A stretch of 57,808 nucleotides of DNA from Methylacidiphilales bacterium (GCA_021272315.1 JAJSLI010000082.1:1-57808), one strand, 5' to 3'; positions 8,603 to 18,010 are shown, counted from the first letter of the stretch. A program made the numbers and translations. The notes: generated by a model from the letters alone, not told the origin.

Positions 8603-9217
8603 GTGACTCATCGGGAACACTCCTTGAGAACGCGCCTTATCCTGAATTGCATACTTCTCCCCCTGTTTCTCCCCCTCAACCCTTTGCGGGCGGAGCCAGC
8701 TCCATCCGACCCCGCCGCAATCGTCAACGGCCAGGCCATCAGTTTCGCCGAACTGGATCGGCAAGTTGAGAGCGCATCAGTTGATATTCGTTCCTGTTAT
8801 CAGGGGGCGGAACTTGAGACAAAAATTCGGGCTCTCCAACTGGAAAAGCTCAATGCCTTGATCTACCGGGTTCTCATCATTCAGGCTTTCTATAAAGACG
8901 GCGGCAAAATTCCAGACGGCTACATTGACGCCCAAGTCGACGCCATTGTAAAAGAACAGTATGGTGGGGACCGCGCCGCATTCGACCAGACCTTGCGGGA
9001 CCGCGGCATTTTGCTGGCCACTTACCGTCAGGAAATTGTCGATAGCGCCATCATTGGTTACATGCACACCAAAATCGCCTCTGATAAGGTTCCTCAAACC
9101 ACCACGGATGAATCCGAACAATCTTCCCAGGGAGAGTTTAGCCCTAAAGAGTGGCGAGAGTGGCTGACATCCCAACGCAAGAACGCCAATATTAAAATCT
9201 ATCTCCCTCAGACCTAG
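8603..9217 (+). CDS. Exported SurA N-domain-like protein without PPIase domain
   Basis: About 204 residues if the GTG at 8603 is used; a later start is possible. The N-terminus has a basic segment followed by a hydrophobic stretch (LILNCILLPLFLPL) and a likely cleavage after LRAEP, so it is probably periplasmic. The body matches the N-terminal chaperone domain of SurA-type foldases: AAIVNGQAISFAELDR, then VLIIQAFYKDGG, then QVDAIVKEQYGGDRAAFDQTL and RDRGILLATYRQEI. The parvulin peptidyl-prolyl isomerase domain that normally follows is absent; the protein ends after about 50 further residues. Likely a minimal outer-membrane-protein chaperone. It sits between ispH and pepA on the same strand with short gaps. 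Confidence 0.7.
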   Translation: MTHREHSLRTRLILNCILLPLFLPLNPLRAEPAPSDPAAIVNGQAISFAELDRQVESASVDIRSCYQGAELETKIRALQLEKLNALIYRVLIIQAFYKDGGKIPDGYIDAQVDAIVKEQYGGDRAAFDQTLRDRGILLATYRQEIVDSAIIGYMHTKIASDKVPQTTTDESEQSSQGEFSPKEWREWLTSQRKNANIKIYLPQT

Positions 9218-9253
9218 CCCTGCGTCCCTCCCTGCTTGATCCAATCCCATCTT

Positions 9254-10681
9254 ATGCCCTCCCCTAAAATCGACGTCCGCACTTCCCCGCTTGGCAACCC
9301 CGATGTGGTCAGCTTTTTCATCAAGGGCAGCGCCCTGCCCGCCGGCGTTCCGTCCGAAGAGTTCGACGGCGCGCCGAACAGCACCCTGCTCCTGCGCGAC
9401 CGCAACCAGCGCACGCTGCTTGTCGGCCTCGGGGAAAAGGAAAAAATCGAGCCGGACACGCTGCGCCGCGCCGCAGGCACCGCGGCCAAACAACTGCTCA
9501 AGCTCGGCGCCAAGGAGATCGCCCTTGATCTCATCCCCTTCCCCGACCACGTCGGACCGGCGGTGGAAGGCGCACTCCTGGCCGGTTATAAATTCGAAGG
9601 TTTCGGCCGGGACCCGGCCAAAAAAACGCGGGGCGTCCTCGGCAAGCTGCAGGTTCTGGTGAAGGAGCACGAGCTGACCAACGCCCGCGTGCAAGCCCGC
9701 ACCGCGGAGACAGTCACCTCGACGGTGAACATTATCCGCGACATCGGCAACCTGCCCGGCAACATGCTCACGCCCGCCATCCTGGCCGACAAGGCGGAGG
9801 AACTCGCGCAAGGCCGCGGCCTGACCGTGAAAGTCTGGAACGAGCGCCAGCTCAAGAGCGAGGGCTTCGGCGGCATTCTCGCGGTCGGCCAGGGTTCAGC
9901 CAATCCGCCGCGGCTTATCGTCATCGAGTACCGTGGCGGTGGCAAAAAGGACGCCCCGATTGCCCTCGTCGGCAAGGCGGTCACCTTCGACACCGGCGGC
10001 ATTTCGATCAAGCCGGGCGCGCAGATGGACGAGATGAAGTGGGACAAAATGGGCGGCCTGGCCGTGCTGGGCACGATGCTGGCCGCGTCCGATCTCAAGC
10101 TGCCGGTCAATCTCATCGGCCTCATCCCCTCGGCGGAAAACATGCCGGGCCCGGGCGCTTACCGTCCCGGCGACATCATCACCACGCGCGACGGCAAGAC
10201 CATCGAGGTGCTCAACACCGACGCCGAGGGCCGCATCATCCTCGCCGACGCGATTTCCCACGCGCGGCTGACTTACAAGCCTTCCGTAATCGTCGAGTAC
10301 TCGACCCTGACCGGCGCGGTCATCATGGCGCTCGGTTTCCAGCGGGCGGGCCTCTTCACCGCGGAGGAGAAACTGCGCGAGGCTTTCATGGCCGCCGGGA
10401 AGATCACCGGCGAACGTGTCTGGCCGCTGCCCGTCGACGAGGAATACAAGGAAGGCGTCCAATCCGAGATCGCCACGGTGAAGAACATCGGCGGGCGCGA
10501 AGGCAGCGCTTGCATCAGCGCGAGCTTCGTCAAGACGTGGGCCGAACAGACGCCGTTTGTCCATCTCGACATCGCGGGCACCGCCTGGACGACCAAGCCG
10601 CCGTCCTATCTCGAAGGCGGCGCGACCGGCTTTGGCGTGCGGCTTACCATCCAGGTCCTCCGCGCCGGCCTGCCGGTCTGA
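9254..10681 (+). CDS. pepA: Leucyl aminopeptidase (M17)
   Basis: Cytosolic dizinc aminopeptidase removing N-terminal residues from peptides. The catalytic C-terminal domain shows the family motifs KAVTFDTGGISIK (about residue 240), the metal-binding KWDKMGG, and NTDAEGRIILADAI (about residue 320). The N-terminal macro-like domain is present. The open frame begins at 9236 with a TTG, but ATG at 9254 (MPSPKIDV) is the natural start and gives 475 residues, the usual length. An antisense reading frame from the convergent neighbour covers its last 786 bases. Confidence 0.95.
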   Translation: MPSPKIDVRTSPLGNPDVVSFFIKGSALPAGVPSEEFDGAPNSTLLLRDRNQRTLLVGLGEKEKIEPDTLRRAAGTAAKQLLKLGAKEIALDLIPFPDHVGPAVEGALLAGYKFEGFGRDPAKKTRGVLGKLQVLVKEHELTNARVQARTAETVTSTVNIIRDIGNLPGNMLTPAILADKAEELAQGRGLTVKVWNERQLKSEGFGGILAVGQGSANPPRLIVIEYRGGGKKDAPIALVGKAVTFDTGGISIKPGAQMDEMKWDKMGGLAVLGTMLAASDLKLPVNLIGLIPSAENMPGPGAYRPGDIITTRDGKTIEVLNTDAEGRIILADAISHARLTYKPSVIVEYSTLTGAVIMALGFQRAGLFTAEEKLREAFMAAGKITGERVWPLPVDEEYKEGVQSEIATVKNIGGREGSACISASFVKTWAEQTPFVHLDIAGTAWTTKPPSYLEGGATGFGVRLTIQVLRAGLPV

Positions 10682-11269
10682 CTTGGTTTGATCTGCCTTG
10701 ATTTGGGTTGATTTGACCTCGCGGGCCAACTCGATCCGCTTGTGGTGCAGGTCGAGGCTTCGCTGCTGCTGGTCCAGTCGACGCCAGCCCTGGTCGAGTT
10801 TGACCCGCGCGGCGTCTCCCCGGCGCAGGCTGGCGATCGGCCCGACCATTTTCAGGACGTCCTTGATGTCGGCCGTGTCGACGGCTTCCATGATACGGGC
10901 GCCGGCCAGCGTGGCGCAGGCTTCGGCGATGTTGCCGCTTGCGACCTCGCCGAGTTCCCGCGCGTATTCGGCGAGTTCCCTGAGTTTTTCGATTCCGTCG
11001 CGCTGACGCCGCCAGTCGACGTAGCCGCCGCGTCGCCATTCGCTGAGGTTTTGCGGCTTGATCGGCTGGCCGGACCAGTGCCGTTCGAGCATCGTCCGCA
11101 CTTGATCCTCGGCGTTGAGCCACTCGAGGATTTGGGGGCCGCGCCAGCCGTCGTCGAGGCGGCGATTGAGTTCGGTGCGGAGGGCCAGCGGGAGGCAGGC
11201 GATCTTGCCCTTGCGGGTTACGTTGGGTTCGTGGGACACGTTGGGTACGACAGATGAGGAGGCATTCAT
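9896..11269 (-). CDS. LNRRL/NLSEW-family protein of unknown function with antisense tail over pepA
   Basis: From ATG 11269 (MNASSSVVPN) the first ~195 residues look like a genuine protein: LRTELNRRLDDGWRG, ILEWLNA, QNLSEWRRGGYVDWRR, then helical ELAEYARELGEVASGNIAEA. I recall this signature from multi-copy hypothetical proteins of Verrucomicrobiota. Function unknown; the helix-rich basic character and tryptophan-containing NLSEW block suggest nucleic-acid binding, as in small terminase or regulator proteins, but this is a guess. No stop codon occurs near the pepA boundary at 10681, so the frame continues about 260 codons antisense to pepA to 9896. The tail is composition-driven and probably not functional; the ancestral stop seems to have been lost. 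The frame is also open upstream to 11443. Confidence 0.55.
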   Translation of the reverse strand: MNASSSVVPNVSHEPNVTRKGKIACLPLALRTELNRRLDDGWRGPQILEWLNAEDQVRTMLERHWSGQPIKPQNLSEWRRGGYVDWRRQRDGIEKLRELAEYARELGEVASGNIAEACATLAGARIMEAVDTADIKDVLKMVGPIASLRRGDAARVKLDQGWRRLDQQQRSLDLHHKRIELAREVKSTQIKADQTKSDRQAGAEDLDGKPHAKAGRAAFEIGRRLGRPGGARDVEMDKRRLFGPRLDEARADASAAFAPADVLHRGDLGLDAFLVFLVDGQRPDTFAGDLPGGHESLAQFLLRGEEARPLETERHDDRAGQGRVLDDYGRLVSQPRVGNRVGEDDAALGVGVEHLDGLAVARGDDVAGTVSARARHVFRRGDEADEIDRQLEIGRGQHRAQHGQAAHFVPLHLVHLRARLDRNAAGVEGDRLADEGNRGVLFATATVLDDDKPRRIG

Positions 11270-11379
11270 GCGCGCACGGTACCGCTCGTTAGCTGGTGCT
11301 GTCTTGGCGTCCTGCGCGGCTCCGTCGCTTAACGCCAACCTGTCCGCCTTTTCGGTTGGAAACGCCTCAATAACAAAAT

Positions 11380-11407
11380 TTGACTCATTCCTGTTATTTG
11401 CGATATG
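11380..11407 (+). promoter_or_regulatory. Promoter of the ParD-like gene
   Basis: TTGACT at 11380-11385 and GATATG at 11402-11407 are 16 bases apart, with a transcription start expected near 11414. A GGAG ribosome-binding site at 11434-11437 lies 8 bases before the ATG at 11446. Confidence 0.5.
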
Positions 11408-11445
11408 TTGACGACAGTCATCTTTCAAGTAATGGAGTTTCAATT

Positions 11446-11721
11446 ATGAACGTGTCTCTGACGCCGGAATTGGAAAAATTTGTCGAGCAGGAAGTGGACA
11501 GCGGTCTTTACCAGACCGCCAGCGAAGTCATCCGCGCGGGGTTGCGCCGTCTCAAGCAAGACCAGGCGCGTCAATTACCGCCAACTCCAAGGACTCTTGG
11601 AGAACTGGAAACGCAATTACTCCAGGCGGTCGAAGCCCTCGACGCCGGCAAAGGCGTGAGTGGCGGGAAAGTGTTCAGCCGACTCCGCAAGCGGATCAAG
11701 GAAATCCACACGAGCACCTAA
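11446..11721 (+). CDS. ParD-family antitoxin, solitary
   Basis: 91 residues with the CopG/ParD ribbon-helix-helix N-terminus: MNVSLTPELEKFVEQEVDSG, then LYQTASEVIRAGLRRLKQ. ParD proteins bind DNA as dimers and use a disordered C-terminal tail to neutralise a ParE ribonuclease-fold gyrase toxin. The GGAG at 11434 supports the ATG at 11446 rather than the upstream start at 11380. No ParE frame follows: the next 134 bases to 11856 are non-coding and then a rhomboid gene begins. It is therefore an orphan antitoxin. Confidence 0.82.
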   Translation: MNVSLTPELEKFVEQEVDSGLYQTASEVIRAGLRRLKQDQARQLPPTPRTLGELETQLLQAVEALDAGKGVSGGKVFSRLRKRIKEIHTST

Positions 11722-11855
11722 ATTGTGCGTGGGCAGGCATCCTGAGCGAAAAGCGCGATCGAGGGCGTTTAAAACAAAGGGTTGAAAAGAGGCCTGGCCT
11801 CCTTTCTCAAGATTGCCGCGCGACGAGGCCGAGCCTATAACGTGGAGCGCGTTCC

Positions 11856-13007
11856 ATGTACTTGTGCCCACGCTGCAACCAAGCGCTCATCCGTATGGAG
11901 GAGCCGGGCGGCATTTCGTGGGAGTGTCAGGTCTGTGGCGGAAAAGCCATGGGACTTGGCCTACTCCGCAAGACCATCGGCGAGCAACAGACCGCGCAAA
12001 TCTGGTCGAAGCAATTTGCCAGCGCGGGCAAGGATGGCTGCGCCTGTCCCATGTGCTCGCGCGCGATGAACGAGATCACGGTTGAGATGCCGAAAGGACC
12101 GTTGACCCTTGATGTCTGCCAACCGTGCAACTTCGTTTGGTTCGATGCGGGCAAATGCGAATACCTTCCACCACCGCCCCCGGCTCCACACATCCTGGGA
12201 CAGGTTGATAAGTCAAAGATGACTCAGGAGCAGATAGAATCTCTCGCCTTCATAGAGGCGCAACGGATTGCCGAGGAGGAACGCAAAGAAAATCCGGAAC
12301 CCTACGAAGATTGGAAGACAATTCCCGGACTGTTAGGCATGCCGGTCGAACTTGATGCCGATCCCTCAGCGAACATCGCATGGACAACATGGTTCACGGC
12401 TTTTGTTATCGCAATGATGAGTATTGCAGAGTTCTTCGACACCGACAAGGTCATCAAACAATTAGGCCTGATTCCGAACCAAGCTTGGCGATATTTTGGC
12501 CTGACTTTCTTCACCTCGTTTTTCCTGCATGCCGGTGCCTTTCATCTGATCTCCAATCTCTACTTCCTCATCGTTTTCGGTCGTGCGGTGGAACGCGATC
12601 TGGGGCCGATGCGCTGGCTCCTGGTGCTCTTTATTTCCGCCTTTGTCGGTGATTTCCTCGACATCCAGCTCGACCCTCGCGGCGATCTGCCCACCATCGG
12701 CGCGAGTGGAGGCATTTCCGGTCTCCTCGCCTACTACACTCTCAAATTTCCGAATGCCAGCCTGGGGATTATGGTGCGATTCGTCTGGGTACCCCTCCCA
12801 GCCTGGTTGTTTTTTGGACTCTGGATATTACTCCAGCTCGGCGGTGCGGCTCAACAGATCGGTGGTGTCGGCAATGTTGCTTCCCTGGCTCACCTGGGAG
12901 GCGTAATTGCCGGCGTCGTTTTTTGGCTGTTGTGGAAAGACCGACCACCCAATGCGACCTCAGCGCCTTCAAGCGGAGCAGGACAAATCGACATCAAAGT
13001 CCACTGA
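11856..13007 (+). CDS. Rhomboid intramembrane serine protease with N-terminal zinc ribbons
   Basis: 383 residues. The N-terminal ~100 residues hold four CxxC pairs (C4/C7, C24/C27, C64/C67, C88/C91); the last, CQPCNFVWFDAGKCE, is typical of zf-TFIIB zinc ribbons. A proline run (about 105-110) links to a rhomboid domain of six or more membrane helices. Catalytic serine is in GASGGISGLL (about residue 283) and catalytic histidine in SLAHLGGVIAGV (about residue 346); HLISNLYFL supplies the oxyanion-hole Asn. Such fusions probably recruit or sense zinc-dependent partners on the cytoplasmic face while the membrane domain cleaves transmembrane substrates. No obvious operon partner. Confidence 0.9.
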   Translation: MYLCPRCNQALIRMEEPGGISWECQVCGGKAMGLGLLRKTIGEQQTAQIWSKQFASAGKDGCACPMCSRAMNEITVEMPKGPLTLDVCQPCNFVWFDAGKCEYLPPPPPAPHILGQVDKSKMTQEQIESLAFIEAQRIAEEERKENPEPYEDWKTIPGLLGMPVELDADPSANIAWTTWFTAFVIAMMSIAEFFDTDKVIKQLGLIPNQAWRYFGLTFFTSFFLHAGAFHLISNLYFLIVFGRAVERDLGPMRWLLVLFISAFVGDFLDIQLDPRGDLPTIGASGGISGLLAYYTLKFPNASLGIMVRFVWVPLPAWLFFGLWILLQLGGAAQQIGGVGNVASLAHLGGVIAGVVFWLLWKDRPPNATSAPSSGAGQIDIKVH

Positions 13008-13349
13008 CGCGCTGCCCGGCTGCCTCTGTCTTGGCGTCCTGCGCGAAAAGCGCGATAGGGGTTGTCCCCGTTTTCAGCGACGAGGGTAACACCCCATAGG
13101 CACGAATCTCTTAACGGCTTAGGTTCACGTCAACCAACAACCCCCGTATCACGACGACACAATCTCGCATTCACATGAAATTTCTTGCATTTCGCATCGC
13201 CGCGCCACTTTTGAACATTCTGCATCGCTCTTGTTATCAATATCTTGTGAATACTTTTTGATCTGGCACGCGCGAAGCAATGAAGAAAGCAACGAAACGA
13301 GACACGAATAAACCGAAAGAACGAAGTCCCTCGCTTCGATTAATACCAC
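13008..13349. other. Intergenic stretch with a short dispersed repeat
   Basis: 342 bases without a supported gene. It contains CTGTCTTGGCGTCCTGCGCG at 13026-13045, identical to 11299-11318, continuing here into a small hairpin (GCGC-GAAAA-GCGC). A GGGG-TTGT-CCCC stem followed by GTTTT near 13058-13075 could act as a weak terminator for the rhomboid gene. The remainder is AT-rich and presumably holds the promoter of the L,D-transpeptidase gene. Confidence 0.5.
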
Positions 13350-13940
13350 ATGAAAGCCTACATTCTTCTTTTTAACCTCCTTTTCGTCACTGCCGTCCCG
13401 GCAAACGCGGACTCCTACAATTCCAAACATCCCGCGCCGGCCATCCCGAGCGGGTACACGACCAGCGCGTGCGTTCAGGACCCCGCGCTCGCCCGCTTCG
13501 CGTGGCTCGTCCCCGACACCGCCCCTCCGGTCTCCGTTGACAGCATCGTCATCTCCATCGCCGACCAGCGTCTCTACGTCTATCACGGCCAGCAGCTCCT
13601 CGCGTGGAGCAGCATCTCCAGCGGCAAACCGGGCCATGATACGCCGACCGGCGACTTCACCGTGTCCGAGAAGGACATCAACCACCACTCCAACCTCTAT
13701 GAGGACGCGCCCATGCCCTACTACATGCGGCTGACGGACGGTGGCGTCGGCATGCACGCCGGTTTGCTGCCCGGTTATCCGGCCTCGCATGGCTGCATTC
13801 GCCTTCCCGCGGGAATGGCCCGCGAATTATTTCAGCGTGTCGAGTCAGGCACCTCGGTCCAAATCACCGACGACCCGGTCAGCGCGTCCGTGGTCGAGGA
13901 TCCCGCCTCCGCATCTCCCGGCCCCATCGTCCAAGACTGA
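13350..13940 (+). CDS. L,D-transpeptidase (YkuD family)
   Basis: 196 residues with a signal peptide (MKAYILLFNLLFVTAVPANA), so periplasmic. The YkuD catalytic domain spans about residues 60-180: IVISIADQRLYVY, GKPGHDTPTGDF, then GMHAGLLPGYPASHGCIRLP with catalytic Cys about residue 149 and the upstream His. It forms 3-3 or lipoprotein cross-links in peptidoglycan by attacking the diaminopimelate-D-Ala bond of a tetrapeptide stem. The short variable tail after about residue 185 (SASVVEDPASASPG) is not recognised. It appears monocistronic. Confidence 0.92.
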   Translation: MKAYILLFNLLFVTAVPANADSYNSKHPAPAIPSGYTTSACVQDPALARFAWLVPDTAPPVSVDSIVISIADQRLYVYHGQQLLAWSSISSGKPGHDTPTGDFTVSEKDINHHSNLYEDAPMPYYMRLTDGGVGMHAGLLPGYPASHGCIRLPAGMARELFQRVESGTSVQITDDPVSASVVEDPASASPGPIVQD

Positions 13941-14007
13941 TCGAGGGTGCGCGAAAAACGCAGTTAACGAAGAACGTGCTCCAGCAAGCTTCGCATCCAG
14001 TAACAAA

Positions 14008-15132
14008 TCAAGGCAATACCTCCTCGGCAACCCTAAAAGTAGCTCTTCCGATTCCCTCGAAATTTCCAACTTTATGGTAGGCTGAAAAAAAACAGGTGTA
14101 AGTGCCGTTTCCCTCATCCACCAACTGATGCGGAACGCGGATGCACCGCCACCAAGGATTCGCCTCGGCGGGCAAACCCTTGCTCAAATCAAGAAGCTGA
14201 GTGTCTGCCGCAGGCCACTTCAATCCGTCGGGCGAAGAGCTGAAGCCGATTTCAGAGTTGCTTCCCGTGGTCACTTCATTCTTGAGATAATTAAAAATGA
14301 TCGCCCAATAATCTTTCCCGGTCTTCGAGCCTTTAAATTTCATGGGAAGAGCATTTTCAACATAGCCTGTCGGATCCATAAACGGAACCGGTGAATATTC
14401 AGGCTGATAGATAAAGGGCCCTCCAGGACCAGTTGCCTTGACGATTGACGTCCACCATTTGCCGCTCTCGCTGTTCAGCGGGTTATCCCCTCCCAGGAAG
14501 GCATACCATTGATCATCCGCCGCCTTGAAGGGCGAACTTATATAGGATGAATTACAATCCGTAGGGTAAGCGATTCCTGGAGAAGCCACGATCTCGCCGG
14601 GAAACTCAAACTCACCGTTAATTCCTGCAAGGCCTGTCGCCTTGGCGCCGGCTCTTCTTAAAAGGCAGGGGGTATGCCAGGCCTTTACGCCATTGAATGC
14701 CATGTAGTTAAAATAGACATACCATCTGTTGTCCATCGAATCATAGAACGGGAACGGACTACCGGTTAAAATCCAAAGGCCGGTTTCAGAATCAAAATGA
14801 GGATGGACCAACACATTTTTCCTGCGCCACTCGAAACCATCCTCCGAAACCCAATGCTCGGTCCTCATGCGTTCCCAGCCAACCGTTTCCATCGTGGTTG
14901 AAATCATGTGATACCGGGTGATGCCGTCGATGGAAAGTTTGACGGTGCTTCCAGCTTCAAAACCACCGAGTATGTCCTTCGCGTCGAGATTTGAAGCATC
15001 AATAACAGGCAGTGGTTCTGTTCTGATCAACTCCAGGTGAAGTTTTGTCTTCTGATGAGATACGGCATCAGGAGGAGGGACGCCGTCTTGCGCTTCGATT
15101 TTAATAATTGACATAAAATTGGGATTTTCCAT
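14008..15132 (-). CDS. Beta-propeller glycosidase-like protein
   Basis: 374 residues with no signal peptide. The sequence pattern, repeated blocks such as WVSEDGFEWRRKNVLVHP, ILTGSPFPFYDSMDNRWYVYF, SYISSPFKAADDQWYAFLGG and SSSPDGLKWPAADTQLL, resembles the five-bladed propeller glycoside hydrolases (GH43, GH32/68 or GH130 type), in which each blade carries an S.DG..W element. I cannot place the catalytic acids with confidence, so the substrate is unknown. Start MENPNFMSII is at 15132; the second Met six residues on is an alternative. It stands alone between the L,D-transpeptidase and the kinase. Confidence 0.5.
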   Translation of the reverse strand: MENPNFMSIIKIEAQDGVPPPDAVSHQKTKLHLELIRTEPLPVIDASNLDAKDILGGFEAGSTVKLSIDGITRYHMISTTMETVGWERMRTEHWVSEDGFEWRRKNVLVHPHFDSETGLWILTGSPFPFYDSMDNRWYVYFNYMAFNGVKAWHTPCLLRRAGAKATGLAGINGEFEFPGEIVASPGIAYPTDCNSSYISSPFKAADDQWYAFLGGDNPLNSESGKWWTSIVKATGPGGPFIYQPEYSPVPFMDPTGYVENALPMKFKGSKTGKDYWAIIFNYLKNEVTTGSNSEIGFSSSPDGLKWPAADTQLLDLSKGLPAEANPWWRCIRVPHQLVDEGNGTYTCFFSAYHKVGNFEGIGRATFRVAEEVLP

Positions 15133-15193
15133 TCAAGTACTTGCCCACGGCTTACCTTCGATGAAAATCGCGCCCACCCTTTTTTCCTCCCGA

Positions 15194-17164
15194 TCAAGGT
15201 TCGTCAAGGATCGTTCGCAAGGTTTTCAACAAGGTTCCGGCGGTGTAGGGCTTGGGTAAAAAGTATTTGATTTCGGAGTCGGCCTCCTTGGCCCGGCTTC
15301 CACTGGTGCCGGAACCACTGGCGGCGATGACTTTGACCACGGGGTTGATTTTCCTTATCGCGCGGATGGTGGCCGGGCCGTCCATGACCGGCATGACCAT
15401 ATCGCAGAGCATGGCGGAGATTTCGTCCCGATGCAGCACGTAAACGGTCAGGGCCTCCGCGCCATCGTTGGCGGTCAAGGTCCGGTAACCGAAGGTCTCG
15501 AGCGTCTGGCCGGTGACGGCGAGGACCGAAGCTTCGTCATCGACGATGAGGACCGTCTCCCCGTTGCCGCGCGGCAGGCCGTTGAATTCCTCCACCACTT
15601 TCCGCGCCCCGGAAGTGGCTTCCATGGCGGGGAGGCAGACTTTGAAGGTGGTGCCCAGGCCGGGTTCGCTTTCAACGTTAATGAGCCCCGCATGACTTTT
15701 CACAATGGCCAGGACGGTGGAGAGACCGATGCCGGTGCCTTTGCCGACCTCCTTGGTGGTGAAGAAGGGCTCAAAGATTTTATCGATGACGGCAGGGGGT
15801 ATGCCCGTACCCGAATCGGTGACCTTGATGATGACGTAGCGTCCCGCCCTGGCCTCGAGATGGAGCGCCGCGCAGGGCGCCTCGAACACGGCGTTTTCGA
15901 CGTGGATGGCCAGGCTGCCGCCCCGCGGCATGGCATCGCGGGCGTTGAGGCAGAGGTTGAGGAGAATTTGGTGCAACTGCGTCCGGTCGCCGAAAATCTC
16001 CCAGGTGTCGTCCGGAAGGGAAAGTTTCAGTTGGATGTTTTTCGGGAAGGTGTCCCTGATGATGGCTTCGATGTCTTTCAGCAGGTCGTCGGGCTGGACG
16101 GCAGCGCGATCGCCTTCCAGCCCGCGCGCGAAGGAGAGGACCTGCCGCACGATGTCCGCGCCGCGCCTGGAACTGACGCCAATGGTATCGAGGATTTTCA
16201 GGGCCTGGGGATCGGTCGCGGTTTGCTTGAGGATCTCGATGGACATCATGATCGGGGCCAGGATGTTGTTCAAATCGTGCGCGATGCCGCCGGCCAGCGT
16301 GCCGATGCTTTCCATCCGCTGGGCCCGCATGAACTGGGCTTCGATCTTCTTCTTTTCAGTAACATCCGTATCGATCGCGAGCACCGACTTGGGACAGCCT
16401 TCCTTGTCCCGTAGCAGCGTCCAGCGGGCTTCGATGGTGAGGGCATCCCGGTCCTTGGTGAGCAGCTGGAGTTCGCCGAACCATTCGCCCCGGTTCAAGA
16501 AGAGAGGGTTGAGGACGTCGAACTTTTTCGGGTCGGAGTAAATGAGCCGGACGATGTTCCGTCCCATGGCCTCCTCGCGGGTCCACCCGTACATCCGCTC
16601 GGCCCCTTTGTTCCAAAACAGAACTTTTCCCTTGAGGTCACGAACAACAATGGCATCCCGCGCCTGATCCAAGAGCGCGGCCTGTTCCTTCATTTTCTCC
16701 TGGTACTGGATGAGATCAGCCAGGGACGCCTCAACCTTGCGCTGCGAACGATGCAAGGCCTCAACCAGCATGGTGATGACGGCGCCGCTGGCAATCAGGA
16801 GGATCCATTGCAACTGATCCACGGGCCGCGCCATCGCCAGGCTGTTAACCGGCTGGATGAACCAATAATCCGTGCCAATGGCGGCGATCAGCGTGGAAAG
16901 CAGACCGGGCCCCAAGCCGCCCACGTAAGCGCTGAAGATGATCGGGATCACAAAGAAGATCGGCATGGGCCCACCGGAACCGGTCCAACCCTCGATGGAA
17001 TAGCGAAGCAGAATCGCCGCGAGGCTCAGCACGATGGCCAGCGCGTAGCGGCACACCGGGAAACGGAGCAGGGAGACGCCCTTCGGTTGGGAACGCGATA
17101 CTTGCTCCGCTACGCGGGTCGCGACCGTGTCTGGTTTGTTACTGGAAGAATGAGTTTCCGGCAC
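15194..17164 (-). CDS. Hybrid sensor histidine kinase (DUF4118-PAS-HisKA-HATPase-REC)
   Basis: 656 residues. The N-terminus has three or four membrane helices (about 45-150) of the KdpD-like DUF4118 type, followed by a PAS domain (about 165-270; [19 protein letters not shown]). The HisKA H-box is [14 protein letters not shown] with phospho-acceptor His296. ATP-binding boxes follow ([11 protein letters not shown], then GTGIGLSTV). A C-terminal receiver domain begins at [13 protein letters not shown] with phospho-acceptor Asp588 in [10 protein letters not shown]. The signal is unknown. No separate response regulator with an output domain is adjacent, so phosphotransfer must reach a distant partner. 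Confidence 0.92.
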   Translation of the reverse strand: MPETHSSSNKPDTVATRVAEQVSRSQPKGVSLLRFPVCRYALAIVLSLAAILLRYSIEGWTGSGGPMPIFFVIPIIFSAYVGGLGPGLLSTLIAAIGTDYWFIQPVNSLAMARPVDQLQWILLIASGAVITMLVEALHRSQRKVEASLADLIQYQEKMKEQAALLDQARDAIVVRDLKGKVLFWNKGAERMYGWTREEAMGRNIVRLIYSDPKKFDVLNPLFLNRGEWFGELQLLTKDRDALTIEARWTLLRDKEGCPKSVLAIDTDVTEKKKIEAQFMRAQRMESIGTLAGGIAHDLNNILAPIMMSIEILKQTATDPQALKILDTIGVSSRRGADIVRQVLSFARGLEGDRAAVQPDDLLKDIEAIIRDTFPKNIQLKLSLPDDTWEIFGDRTQLHQILLNLCLNARDAMPRGGSLAIHVENAVFEAPCAALHLEARAGRYVIIKVTDSGTGIPPAVIDKIFEPFFTTKEVGKGTGIGLSTVLAIVKSHAGLINVESEPGLGTTFKVCLPAMEATSGARKVVEEFNGLPRGNGETVLIVDDEASVLAVTGQTLETFGYRTLTANDGAEALTVYVLHRDEISAMLCDMVMPVMDGPATIRAIRKINPVVKVIAASGSGTSGSRAKEADSEIKYFLPKPYTAGTLLKTLRTILDEP

Positions 17165-17266
17165 GAAACCTCCCCATCACTTTTGAAACTTAACGGGTAA
17201 ATGCAAACAAGCAATTATCCCGCCATGCGGCAGGGAACCTGTGGATTCAGTCAGAGGGCGGACGTT

Positions 17267-17860
17267 TTAAGCGGGTTTTTCCAGATTGGCCGGGCTCGGG
17301 GCCAGTTCGGCAAAGGTAAAGAGAACGCCGCCCAAGCCCAGATAATCGGTCGTGTACAACGCGGTGGGATCATACGCCACGTGGATCAGCTTGCTGCCGC
17401 GAACGATGGTGGGGGGATTATTCTCCGAGAGGTCGCAGACGTAGAGGCAGCCCTCGTGGTTGAGGATCGCGGCATGAGTCCGGGAAATTGTGGGATCGGG
17501 TATCACCAGGCAGAGCCCCGTATGCCGAAGGACGTCGGGGGCACGCCCCAGCACGACCCAGTACGAGGAGCCAATCGCGAGGTTTTTTTCCGGCTGGCGC
17601 GAGTACCGACAGGGAATCACCACGTCGGGGAAATCGAAACTGGCTTTGTGTATCTTTAGGACAAAGTTGCAACACGGCTGGGTAGGGGCGTGTTTCAGCG
17701 GGGGACCCGGGGGTGGGGGTAAATCCTGGATGTTCAGCGTGACGCGCGAGGTGTTTGTCTCACGCGGAACAACCATGGAGGCGTCCTTCTTCTGCCTCAT
17801 CCATGTCGGTGGAGTGACGCCAAAGTCTTTGACCGGTTCCATGACACGCAAGGCTACCAC
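17267..17860 (-). CDS. FHA-domain protein
   Basis: About 197 residues. A forkhead-associated domain occupies about residues 100-180: the GR of VVLGRAPD at 105-106, the SRTHAAIL phosphothreonine-binding block at 126-133, and ENNPPTIVRGSKL at 146-158 in place of the usual N-PT-VNG. FHA domains bind phosphothreonine peptides. The proline-rich linker (LPPPPGPP, 47-54) precedes a region with CRYSRQPEK that I do not recognise. Start uncertain: Met1, Met7 or Met29 are all possible. No Ser/Thr kinase lies nearby. Confidence 0.7.
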   Translation of the reverse strand: MVALRVMEPVKDFGVTPPTWMRQKKDASMVVPRETNTSRVTLNIQDLPPPPGPPLKHAPTQPCCNFVLKIHKASFDFPDVVIPCRYSRQPEKNLAIGSSYWVVLGRAPDVLRHTGLCLVIPDPTISRTHAAILNHEGCLYVCDLSENNPPTIVRGSKLIHVAYDPTALYTTDYLGLGGVLFTFAELAPSPANLEKPA

Positions 17861-18010
17861 TTTGCGCAGGGTGGAAACACCTAAATCCGCTTCGCATCCT
17901 CTGGACGTATTTCAGGCTTGTTCAACAAGATTTTGGAGCGTTTTCGATTGTGAGAGACGCCAGGAAAGAGTCCGATCACGCCACCCACTGCGTTAGGAGC
18001 ACCCCGTGAC

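Noticed and set aside
13149..13790. 213-codon minus-strand frame over the L,D-transpeptidase gene
   Set aside because: It is antisense to a gene with a signal peptide and a complete YkuD motif, and has no family features.
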